A DNA stretch of 33,176 nt, taken from Desulfosporosinus sp. I2. GTDB taxonomy: Bacteria > Bacillota > Desulfitobacteriia > Desulfitobacteriales > Desulfitobacteriaceae. Position numbers and translations under genes: made by a program. Positions 16,821 to 24,504 of the stretch are shown here, piece by piece. The stretch covers positions 1 through 33,176 of the forward strand of contig NZ_JYNH01000040.1 of the NCBI RefSeq assembly GCF_000960765.1, in the 5' to 3' direction. The notes beneath the pieces were generated by a model. The model ran no database searches, was not told the origin of the DNA, and worked only from the letters and a program-made list of their open reading frames with translations. Position 1 is the stretch's first letter; each line of letters begins with the position of its first letter.

Positions 16821-18400
16821 TATTTTGTTTTTCCTTTCCCTCCCGAACGGGGTTCCTCGACGTCGATCAGTTGAGGACGACGCTTCAACGCCCACCATGG
16901 TGCCCGAACGAACGTATCTTGCAACAAGGCCCGAATACGCAGCGGAGCTATTGGACTAGTATATGGCACTCCAAACGAACGAAGACCTAGCAGGTGAATT
17001 AAGATCACATAAAGACCTACGGTGACCCCGAAAAAACCAAGAATACCCGCCAAAATCATCAGCGGGAATCGAATGAGCCGAACAGCAAGACTCAAATCGA
17101 AGGTTGGAATTGCATAACTAGCTACAGCCGTCAATCCAATGATGATAACCATCAGTGGGCTGACCAAGCTGGCCTTCACCGCTGCATCTCCGATGACCAG
17201 TGCCCCTACAATTCCAATCGTCGATCCAATCGGTTTTGGTAAGCGGAGCCCCGCTTCCTGCAATATTTCTAAAACGACCGTCATCGTTAGGGCCTCTAAA
17301 AGAGCTGGAAAGGGCACTCCTTGCCGGCCTGCTGATATGCTCAACAGAAGATCTGTCGGTATTATTTCCTGATGAAACGTCGTCACTGCAATATAGACGC
17401 TAGGGGCCACGAAGGCTACAAATGCTCCTACATACCGAACAAAGCGAGAAAGGATTGCAACCATAGCCCGTTGATAGTAGTCTTCATTCACATTTAAAAA
17501 TTGCGTCAATACTGCTGGCACCACAAGGACAATGGGGGTTCCGTCGACAATAATGCCCACTTTCCCTTCCAGAAGCTTTCCAGCCAGAACATCTGGTCGC
17601 TCCGTAAAAGAGATTTGAGGAAAGGGCGAATAAGGATTATCCTCAATCATTTCCTCGATATATCCATTCCCTAGCATGCCATCCATCTTAATTTTGCTCA
17701 GCCTCCTGAAAACTTCGGAGACGATATCCGGACTTGCTATTTTCTCAATATAGGTAACGACAAGATCGGTATTCGTCATGTCTCCAAGTTTTAAAGAGAT
17801 GATTCGCAAGGAGGGATGTTTGATCTTGCGCCGCAAAAGTGAGGTATTAATTCGAAGTGTTTCCGAAAATCCCTCACGTGGACCTTTGACAATTGACTCC
17901 GTGATCGGTTCAGTAACGCCGCGATTAGCCCATCCCCTGGCACCGATAACAATAGCCTCCGTCAAGTCGCCGAAGAAAATGACTGAATCACCGGAAAGAA
18001 TGGCATCTACTGCATCTCCCATTTTGGATATTTTCTTTATCTCTAGACCGGGCAGTAGACTCTGGATTGTTATATCCACAACATTTGATAATTTCACTTG
18101 TGCTAGTTCTGGATGTCCAGGCAAATCCACCATTAGAGGTTTGAGAATAAATTGGTCCAGTAGATTTTTATCTACCAGTCCATCCACCGCAACCACCATA
18201 CAGGGTATACGTTCTTTCCCTTGGAGGGAAAACTCTCGGAACACGACATCGCTACTCTTGGATAAGATCTCCTTTACCTTTTTTCCAGATAAAGGATTTT
18301 TCAAATCCTCGTCAAACGAATACGAGGGAGACTTCCGTATCTTTCGCTCTCCCTTCGGGCGAATGGTAAGTTCTTTGATCATTTTCATCCAACTAGGCAT
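16820..18400 (-). CDS. gerA: spore germination protein GerA (receptor A-subunit)
   Basis: A-subunit of the nutrient germinant receptor. The 526-residue product has a soluble N-terminal domain (to about 290) and a membrane domain with several helices (about 290-480), ending in a cytoplasmic basic tail. Family sequences are clear: GKVGIIVDGTPIVLVVPA, EDYYQRA, and SISAGRQGVPFPALLEALTMT. The ATG at 18398-18400 follows GGAGGAGA. It is the first gene of gerA-gerB-gerC-gin, and a sigma-G-like promoter precedes it. Confidence 0.95.
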   Translation of the reverse strand: MPSWMKMIKELTIRPKGERKIRKSPSYSFDEDLKNPLSGKKVKEILSKSSDVVFREFSLQGKERIPCMVVAVDGLVDKNLLDQFILKPLMVDLPGHPELAQVKLSNVVDITIQSLLPGLEIKKISKMGDAVDAILSGDSVIFFGDLTEAIVIGARGWANRGVTEPITESIVKGPREGFSETLRINTSLLRRKIKHPSLRIISLKLGDMTNTDLVVTYIEKIASPDIVSEVFRRLSKIKMDGMLGNGYIEEMIEDNPYSPFPQISFTERPDVLAGKLLEGKVGIIVDGTPIVLVVPAVLTQFLNVNEDYYQRAMVAILSRFVRYVGAFVAFVAPSVYIAVTTFHQEIIPTDLLLSISAGRQGVPFPALLEALTMTVVLEILQEAGLRLPKPIGSTIGIVGALVIGDAAVKASLVSPLMVIIIGLTAVASYAIPTFDLSLAVRLIRFPLMILAGILGFFGVTVGLYVILIHLLGLRSFGVPYTSPIAPLRIRALLQDTFVRAPWWALKRRPQLIDVEEPRSGGKGKTK

Positions 18401-18422
18401 TGTTGTCTCCTCCGATCTAGCT

Positions 18423-18452
18423 TATTTTGTCCGACAACGAGTTGATTATTCG
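18423..18452 (-). promoter_or_regulatory. Sigma-G-like promoter of the ger operon
   Basis: CGAATA (18447-18452), a 17-bp spacer and CAAAATA (18423-18429) fit the forespore sigma-G pattern TGAATA-N17/18-CATACTA. The start point near 18416 would leave a 16-base leader that still contains the ribosome site. Match quality is moderate, and the call leans on the known sigma-G control of ger operons. Confidence 0.5.
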
Positions 18453-18672
18453 CCAGTCCTTGGTTCACTTCTCTACTCCGCAAAACAGAACCCCCTTCCG
18501 CCCCATTTTTCGATAAGAATACGATGATTAAATGGAAGGGCCCTTCGGAACGTAATAATTTCTAAAATGGACCAATCTGTATACTTACAGCTTAGTACAA
18601 AAAAAGCGCTCCTTTAACTATAATTAAAGTAAACGCCGTTCGTAGTAAAGTTGTAGTTTACTCAAATACCTT

Positions 18673-18939
18673 TCAGTCTTCATCCCGATTTCCTGTTTGT
18701 TTATACAATCGATCCATGATTACTACTGATAGATACATCCAAAAAATTGATACGGTAAAAACTAACAGGATCCAACCTTCTTTAATCCAAATTTAATTTA
18801 GCTTAAACCCAATATAATAAACCGTATAAAGTATGATTATAGCCAAGGCCTTCCATAACAATTCAAGTGCACGGTTCACTGCACATTCGCTTTTTCCACT
18901 GGCATATTCACCAACATAAGCTTCCACAATTCGTTTCAG
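18673..18939 (-). pseudogene. Small two-helix membrane protein frame with an internal stop, or two tiny ORFs
   Basis: One continuous frame on the minus strand encodes two parts separated by a TAA at 18793-18795. The first part (48 codons from CTG at 18937-18939, or fewer from GTG at 18925-18927) ends in a membrane segment (LWKALAIIILYTVYYIGF). The second part (39 codons, 18673-18792) has another (GWILLVFTVSIFWMYLSVVI) and ends with GNRDED. There is no ATG at the front; a ribosome-site-like AGGGGTGA lies just before the CTG. It matches no family I recognise. It lies between bofA and gerA. It may be a decayed gene with a nonsense change, or two separate small proteins, or chance. Confidence 0.3.
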
Positions 18940-18995
18940 AGTCTCACCCCTTTTATATTATTTGAATAGCCTGGCCGATAAACGGCGCCGTTATA

Positions 18996-19043
18996 AAGGT
19001 GCGCACGGGGAACTACTTTTAAATAGTTCCCCGTGCGCACTTT
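18996..19043 (-). terminator. Long hairpin after bofA, likely terminator
   Basis: Perfect 17-bp arms, 18999-19015 and 19024-19040 (GTGCGCACGGGG...), with an 8-base loop; a few flanking pairs extend it. It lies 64 bases past the bofA stop. The T-tract is weak on both strands (CTTTATA on the minus strand). Confidence 0.65.
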
Positions 19044-19106
19044 CAGTATACTCTTTACTCAATTCTTTCGTAATATTGAATACTTCTATCTCGATTTAGA
19101 AAAAGA

Positions 19107-19361
19107 TTAAATCCCCATAAACTGTAAGACTGATAAGGCCAAAACACCGGGTAATCCTAAAAATCCAACTAGTAGAATAGTAAAGAAGTTAATTGGGACT
19201 TCTAAACCAAAGACACTTAAAAGAAAATTACAAAGCCAAAGTCCTACGATTCCACCTAAAATATGGATCATCGCCTTAAAAACGACTCGAGGTTGTCCCA
19301 ATGAGGAACGAACAACAACTACTAATAAAATTATGAAAAGTCCTAAAAAAACAAAGGTCAT
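19107..19361 (-). CDS. bofA: BofA-family inhibitor of pro-sigma-K processing
   Basis: BofA keeps the SpoIVFB protease inactive in the mother-cell side of the forespore membrane until the forespore signals. The 84-residue product has two or three hydrophobic segments (about 2-14, 28-50 and 55-80) and the conserved C-terminal FLGLPGVLAL block. The ATG at 19359-19361 follows AAAGGAGG. In Bacillus, bofA follows recR closely; here nifJ lies between them. I see no spoIVF genes in the window. Confidence 0.9.
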   Translation of the reverse strand: MTFVFLGLFIILLVVVVRSSLGQPRVVFKAMIHILGGIVGLWLCNFLLSVFGLEVPINFFTILLVGFLGLPGVLALSVLQFMGI

Positions 19362-19485
19362 GAAAATCCTCCTTTGCCTAAAACATAGTACAGCCTATGC
19401 ACATAAGTACAAAGTAGAACCATCTTGTCCTTTCCGATAGAAACTTTCTTGAACCTGCTAGTTCGTAGGGAGGTATTCCTGACGC

Positions 19486-19516
19486 TAAAAAAGAGAGCAG
19501 GCTAACCTGCTCTCTT
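19486..19516 (-). terminator. Rho-independent terminator after nifJ
   Basis: AAGAGAGCAGG, loop TTAG, CCTGCTCTCTT on the minus strand, followed by T4. It lies 20 bases past the nifJ stop. Confidence 0.9.
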
Positions 19517-19536
19517 CCGCGTTAAGATCTATTTTT

Positions 19537-22500
19537 TTAGTCCCACTTTTGGTCAGCTAAACGTTTGTAGGACTCATAACGTACCTTCGCGTACTTTTCT
19601 GCACCGACGAAAAGTTCCTCAGCACTATCTGGGAAGGTGTTCAAAAGGGAAGAATAACGAACTTCGCCCATGATGAACTCGCGGAAGGATTCACTTGGTT
19701 CTTTGGAATCAAGGCTAAATGGATTCTTGCCTTGATCGATCAAATCTGGATTGAAGTGATATAGATGCCAGTAACCAGCGTCCACCGCTTTCTTCTGCTC
19801 TTGTACACTCTTGGTCATCCCAACCTTAAGTCCATGATTGATACAAGGTGCATAAGCGATAATCAAAGAAGGTCCTTTGTAAGCTTCTGCTTCTTTAATA
19901 ACCTTGATCGTTTGAGCCATGTTAGAACCTAAAGCAATCTGCGCAACATAAACATATCCATAACTCATCGCGATCATTCCTAGGTCTTTCTTACGGATCT
20001 TCTTACCTGCAGCGGCAAATTTAGCGACCGCTGCTCTCGGAGTAGATTTGGAGGATTGTCCTCCAGTATTGGAGTAAACCTCGGTATCCATAACAAAGAT
20101 GTTTACATCGTCTCCAGATGCTAGGACATGATCCAAGCCTCCGAATCCAATATCATAAGCCCAGCCGTCCCCACCGAGAATCCACTGAGATTTTTTGATC
20201 AAATGATCTTTCTTAGTTAGGATTTCTGCGAGGACTTTGTTATCCCCTACATACCCTTTTAGTCCTGCAAGAATCTTTGCTGAAGCGGCTTTAGAAGCGT
20301 CAGCATCATCCCAACCAGTAATCCACTCCTGGAATGCTTCTTTCAACTCGGTACTAATCTCCATCTCAAGGGCTTGCTTCATTAAACTCACAAGTTTTTC
20401 ACGTTGTTGACGGACACCCAAGTACATACCATAACCGAACTCGGCGTTGTCTTCAAACAAGGAGTTAGCCCAACTGGGTCCTTTGCCTTCCTGATTAGTG
20501 GTATATGGAATTGAAGGAGCACTGCCACCCCAGATGGAGCTACAGCCAGTAGCATTGGAAATCATCATGCGATCGCCATATAGTTGAGTAATCAGTTTGA
20601 CGTAGGCAGTCTCGCCGCATCCTGGGCAGGCACCATTGAACTCTAATAACGGTTGCGCAAACTGACTACCTTTTACAGTTGTGACGTCAAAGAGTTTGCT
20701 CTTATTTTTTAAGGTTACAGCAAATTCCCAGTTCTTAGCTTGTTGTTCCATTTGTTCAGCTGCCGATTTCATGATCAGTGCTTTACCTTTAGCTGGACAA
20801 ACTTCAGCACAGTTTCCACAACCAGTGCAATCCAACGTACTAACTTGCATACGGAATTGCAGGCCTGCTGCTTCTTTACCAATCGCTTTCTTACCCACAA
20901 AGGTTTCAGGAGCATTTTTTGCTTCTTCTTCGTTGATTAAGAACGGGCGAATCGCTGCATGCGGACAAACATAAGAACATTGGTTACATTGGATACAATT
21001 TTCGATCTGCCATTCTGGAACGATAACAGCAATACCACGTTTTTCGAAACTAGCAGTTCCCACTGGGAAAGTTCCATCTTCACGACCTGTGAACGCGCTT
21101 ACCGGGAGGCTATCTCCCTCTAACGCATTCATAGGGCGAAGAATGTTCTTGATGAAATCCGGTTCTTCAACAGCCGCGGCAGCCTGTGTTTGCGCGTTGT
21201 CCGCATTTCCCCAAGCAGCCGGCACTTCTACCTTGACTAGGGAAGATACACCGAGATCAATCGCTGCAATATTCATATCAACGATGTTCTGACCCTTTTT
21301 ACCATAGGTTTTTACAACCGATGCTTTTAAATAATCAACAGCCTCTTGGACAGGAATCACGTTGGCAAGTTTAAAGAAAGCTGCTTGCATGATCATGTTA
21401 ATGCGGGAACCTAGACCGATTTTACGAGCAATTGATACCGCATCAATAATATAGAAGTTAGCTTTGGTTTTAGCTAGGGCTTGTTTCATGGAAGCAGGAA
21501 GCTTTTCATTCAGTTCTTCTGCAGTCCACTGGCAATTCAAGACAAAGTTGCCACCTTGTTTAAGGCCTTTTAAGAGGTCATATTGGTAAACATAGGTTTG
21601 GTTATGGCAAGCAATGTAATTCGTGCCTGTCACGTAATAAGGAGATTTAATTTGCTTTTTCCCAAAGCGAAGATGGGAAACCGTAATTCCACCGGATTTT
21701 TTACTGTCATATTGGAAATAAGCTTGGGCATACAGTTTTGTGTGATCCCCAATAATCTTAATGGCTTGTTTATTAGCACCGACTGTACCGTCAGCACCGA
21801 GGCCCCAGAATTTGCAGGAAATTGTCCCTTCTGGAGCAGTGTCAATAATTTCATCCTCAGCCAAGGATTTATAGGTTACATCGTCCACAATACCAATGGT
21901 AAAGCCATTTTTGGGACTTTCAGACTTAAGGTTTTTATAAACAGCCAGGACTTGAGAAGGCGTCGTGTCTTTCGAGCCTAACCCATAACGACCGCCGACG
22001 ATCACGGGTTTCAAATCGCTGGAGTAGAAAATATCCTTCACATCAAGATAAAGTGGTTCTCCATTAGCACCGGGTTCTTTGGTACGTTCAAGAACTGCAA
22101 TTTTCTTAACAGTTTTAGGTAATACCTTAAAGAAGTAATCACTCGAGAACGGACGATATAAGTGAACCTTAACGACACCAACTTTTTCCCCTTTGGCAAC
22201 GAGATAGTCGATGGTTTCTTCAATCGTGTCACATATGGAACCCATGGCGACAATGACATACTCTGCATCGTCTGCACCATAATATTGGAACGGATGATAT
22301 TCACGACCAGTAAGTTTTTTATATTCTTGCATATAATGTTCGACCATGTCAGGTATAACATCATAGAACCGATTGGAAGCTTCTCGGCCTTGGAAGTAGA
22401 CATCCGGATTTTGAGCCGTTCCTCGAAGGACTGGATGTTCTGGATTCAAAGAGCCATCACGGAAGGCTTGGACTGCCTCCATATCTAAAAGTTGGGCGAT

Positions 22501-23067
22501 TTCTTCATATTCTGGAACTTCAATTTTTTGAATTTCATGAGAGGTCCGGAATCCATCAAAGAAATGGAGGAAAGGAATTCTTGATTTAACTGTTGCAAGG
22601 TGGGAAATGAAGCCCAGATCTAAAGCTTCTTGCACATTATGAGAGGAAAGCTGAGCAAAACCCGTGGCGCGTACGGACATAACGTCCTGATGGTCACCAA
22701 AGATTGACAAAGCATGAGTTGCCAAGGCACGGGCACTTACATGAAATACGCACGGTAAAAGTTCACCGGCAATTTTATACATGTTAGGAATCATTAAAAG
22801 TAAGCCTTGTGAAGCTGTATAAGTAGTCGTTAAAGCCCCTGCCTGAAGGGAACCATGTACTGCGCCAGCAGCCCCAGCCTCAGATTGCATCTCAACAACT
22901 TTAACTGTTTGCCCAAAAACGTTTTTCCTACCATGAGCAGCCCATTCGTCAACTAATTCTGCCATTGTTGAAGAGGGTGTGATGGGGAAGATAGTGGCGA
23001 CTTCTGTAAACGCATATGAGGCGTGAGCCGCCGCTTCGTTACCATCCATAGTTTTCATCTTGGCCAT
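19537..23067 (-). CDS. nifJ: pyruvate:ferredoxin (flavodoxin) oxidoreductase, single-chain
   Basis: Converts pyruvate and CoA to acetyl-CoA and CO2 with reduction of ferredoxin, the central step of anaerobic pyruvate use. The 1176-residue single chain fuses all domains: N-terminal pyrimidine domain (PITPSSTMAELVDEW), CoA-binding and gamma domains, a two-cluster ferredoxin domain (CIQCNQCSYVCPHA near 690, CTGCGNCAEVCPAKG near 744), then the TPP domain with CPGCGETAY near 811 and GDGWAYDIGFGG near 968. It is full length. I chose the ATG at 23065-23067 (MAKMKTMDG), after AGGAGGAG; the longer frame to 23088 would place that site inside the gene. It stands alone between two terminators, with an inverted repeat in its leader. 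Confidence 0.97.
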   Translation of the reverse strand: MAKMKTMDGNEAAAHASYAFTEVATIFPITPSSTMAELVDEWAAHGRKNVFGQTVKVVEMQSEAGAAGAVHGSLQAGALTTTYTASQGLLLMIPNMYKIAGELLPCVFHVSARALATHALSIFGDHQDVMSVRATGFAQLSSHNVQEALDLGFISHLATVKSRIPFLHFFDGFRTSHEIQKIEVPEYEEIAQLLDMEAVQAFRDGSLNPEHPVLRGTAQNPDVYFQGREASNRFYDVIPDMVEHYMQEYKKLTGREYHPFQYYGADDAEYVIVAMGSICDTIEETIDYLVAKGEKVGVVKVHLYRPFSSDYFFKVLPKTVKKIAVLERTKEPGANGEPLYLDVKDIFYSSDLKPVIVGGRYGLGSKDTTPSQVLAVYKNLKSESPKNGFTIGIVDDVTYKSLAEDEIIDTAPEGTISCKFWGLGADGTVGANKQAIKIIGDHTKLYAQAYFQYDSKKSGGITVSHLRFGKKQIKSPYYVTGTNYIACHNQTYVYQYDLLKGLKQGGNFVLNCQWTAEELNEKLPASMKQALAKTKANFYIIDAVSIARKIGLGSRINMIMQAAFFKLANVIPVQEAVDYLKASVVKTYGKKGQNIVDMNIAAIDLGVSSLVKVEVPAAWGNADNAQTQAAAAVEEPDFIKNILRPMNALEGDSLPVSAFTGREDGTFPVGTASFEKRGIAVIVPEWQIENCIQCNQCSYVCPHAAIRPFLINEEEAKNAPETFVGKKAIGKEAAGLQFRMQVSTLDCTGCGNCAEVCPAKGKALIMKSAAEQMEQQAKNWEFAVTLKNKSKLFDVTTVKGSQFAQPLLEFNGACPGCGETAYVKLITQLYGDRMMISNATGCSSIWGGSAPSIPYTTNQEGKGPSWANSLFEDNAEFGYGMYLGVRQQREKLVSLMKQALEMEISTELKEAFQEWITGWDDADASKAASAKILAGLKGYVGDNKVLAEILTKKDHLIKKSQWILGGDGWAYDIGFGGLDHVLASGDDVNIFVMDTEVYSNTGGQSSKSTPRAAVAKFAAAGKKIRKKDLGMIAMSYGYVYVAQIALGSNMAQTIKVIKEAEAYKGPSLIIAYAPCINHGLKVGMTKSVQEQKKAVDAGYWHLYHFNPDLIDQGKNPFSLDSKEPSESFREFIMGEVRYSSLLNTFPDSAEELFVGAEKYAKVRYESYKRLADQKWD

Positions 23068-23145
23068 TAATTTTCTCCTCCTAATCATGTGATTAATTTA
23101 ATTTTCCGGACCCCTTATTGTGTAAATAAACTATTTATGGCAACT

Positions 23146-23187
23146 CCAATCTTTATTTCCCAAACAAGTTCAGGAAATAAAGTTTGG
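23146..23187. other. Inverted repeat in the nifJ upstream region
   Basis: Arms 23146-23160 and 23173-23187 (CCAATCTTTATTTCC and GGAAATAAAGTTTGG on the plus strand) pair at 14 of 15 positions, with a 12-base loop. It lies about 80 bases before the nifJ start. There is no T-tract on the nifJ side, so I favour an operator or mRNA leader structure. It does not match the Rex pattern TTGTGAA-N6-TTCACAA. Confidence 0.55.
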
Positions 23188-23231
23188 AAAAAATGAAAGA
23201 ATTTTTGTATAATTACCATAAAAATAGACTG

Positions 23232-23267
23232 AGGGAACTTATTTAGGTCAAGCCCAAATAGTTCCCT
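23232..23267 (-). terminator. Likely terminator of the dnaX-ebfC-recR operon
   Basis: AGGGAACTATTTGGG and CCTAAATAAGTTCCCT pair with one bulged base around a short loop. T5 follows eight bases later on the minus strand. It lies about 170 bases past the recR stop. Confidence 0.65.
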
Positions 23268-23436
23268 TTCGACAACTTTAGTATACCCTCTAATTGTTAT
23301 ACCCGTCAACAATTAAATTTATGGGTAAGTGCAATCCTCAAATTCCAAAAAATTTTAGGATTTCATAAACTGCAATGCCATTAGGGTTAAACTTCTTGGT
23401 GATCCCATATTAATGGTAGTTTCATTTTTTATTTAG

Positions 23437-24033
23437 CTATAATTGTCGGCGACCTTCTAGAGCCCTAGCAATCGTCACCTCATCCGTATATTCTAAGTCT
23501 CCACCTACAGGTAGCCCATGGGCAATCCGAGATACTATTATTCCCATGGGTTTTAGCAAACGTGCTAAATAAAGGGCCGTTGCCTCCCCCTCAACGGTTG
23601 GATTCATGGCCATAACTACTTCTCTCACTCCATCTAAACGTCTTAAGAGCTGTTTGATGGTTAACTGCTCTGGGCCAATTCCGTCCATTGGGGAAAGGAC
23701 CCCATGCAGTACATGATAAAGTCCTTTAAATTCCTTCGTTTTTTCCAGCGAAACTACATCTCTGGGATGTTCAACGACGCAAAGTGATGTTTGATCTCTT
23801 TGTGAATTATCACAGAGCGCACAGGGCTCTTGATCTGTAAAATTAGAACAAATAGAACACTTTTTAATATCTCGATTTGCTACAACAATAGCCCGTGCTA
23901 AATCCTCTGAAACTTGGGGCTGTTGTAGTAAGTAAAATGAAAGGCGTCCCGCCGTTTTGGGGCCAATCCCCGGCAAACGGGCTAAGCTACTGATAAGCTC
24001 TGCCAAAGGCTGTGGATATTGTAAGAAATCCAT
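23437..24033 (-). CDS. recR: recombination mediator protein RecR
   Basis: RecR works with RecF and RecO to load RecA on gapped DNA. The 198-residue product has the helix-hairpin-helix (LARLPGIGPKTAGRLSFYLL), a Cys4 zinc finger (CSICSNFTDQEPCALC), a Toprim domain (VVEHPRDVVSLEKT) and the C-terminal GLPVGGDLEYTDEVTIARAL Walker-B-like block. It is full length. The start ATG is at 24031-24033, 7 bp after ebfC. The dnaX-ebfC-recR order is conserved in bacteria. Confidence 0.96.
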   Translation of the reverse strand: MDFLQYPQPLAELISSLARLPGIGPKTAGRLSFYLLQQPQVSEDLARAIVVANRDIKKCSICSNFTDQEPCALCDNSQRDQTSLCVVEHPRDVVSLEKTKEFKGLYHVLHGVLSPMDGIGPEQLTIKQLLRRLDGVREVVMAMNPTVEGEATALYLARLLKPMGIIVSRIAHGLPVGGDLEYTDEVTIARALEGRRQL

Positions 24034-24040
24034 AGATCAC

Positions 24041-24403
24041 CTAGAACAATCCGGGGATCTTTAAGCCGCCGGTTAGTTTACCCATCTCTTGACTAGCCAT
24101 TTCCTGAGCTTTTCTTAGCCCTTCATTTAATGCCGCTTTAATAAGATCCTCCAGCATTTCCACATCCTCGGGGTCAACTGCCTCAGGCTTAATTTTTATA
24201 TCGACTAATTCCATTTTTCCACTAACTACAACTTGAACCATTCCACCGCCTGAAGAGGCATCCACCGTCTTAGTAAGAAGTTCTTCTTGAACCTTCGCCA
24301 TATCCTCTTGCATCTTTTGAGCTTGCTTCAACATTTGACTCATATTACCACCCATGCCACCGCCACCCATTCCTTTAAAACCTGCCAATTTTAACACATC
24401 CAA
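24041..24403 (-). CDS. ebfC: YbaB/EbfC family nucleoid-associated protein
   Basis: Small dimeric DNA-binding protein found between dnaX and recR. The 120-residue frame has the family core QMLKQAQKMQEDMAKVQEEL and VVVSGKMELVDIKIKPEAVDPEDVEMLEDLI. Its front is Gly/Met-rich (GMGGGGMGGNMSQ). The frame's first start is a TTG at 24401-24403, about nine bases after TAGGAA. ATGs further in (at GMGG or MSQML) are possible starts but have poorer ribosome sites. Confidence 0.93.
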   Translation of the reverse strand: MDVLKLAGFKGMGGGGMGGNMSQMLKQAQKMQEDMAKVQEELLTKTVDASSGGGMVQVVVSGKMELVDIKIKPEAVDPEDVEMLEDLIKAALNEGLRKAQEMASQEMGKLTGGLKIPGLF

Positions 24404-24504
24404 TCTTTGTTATTCCTAAGCTTTATACTCTCATCAGTTTTATCCACTTCCAAGACTTCCAACGGTCATAGACGACCCAGTGTCGCTAAAGTCAAGACTC
24501 AAGT

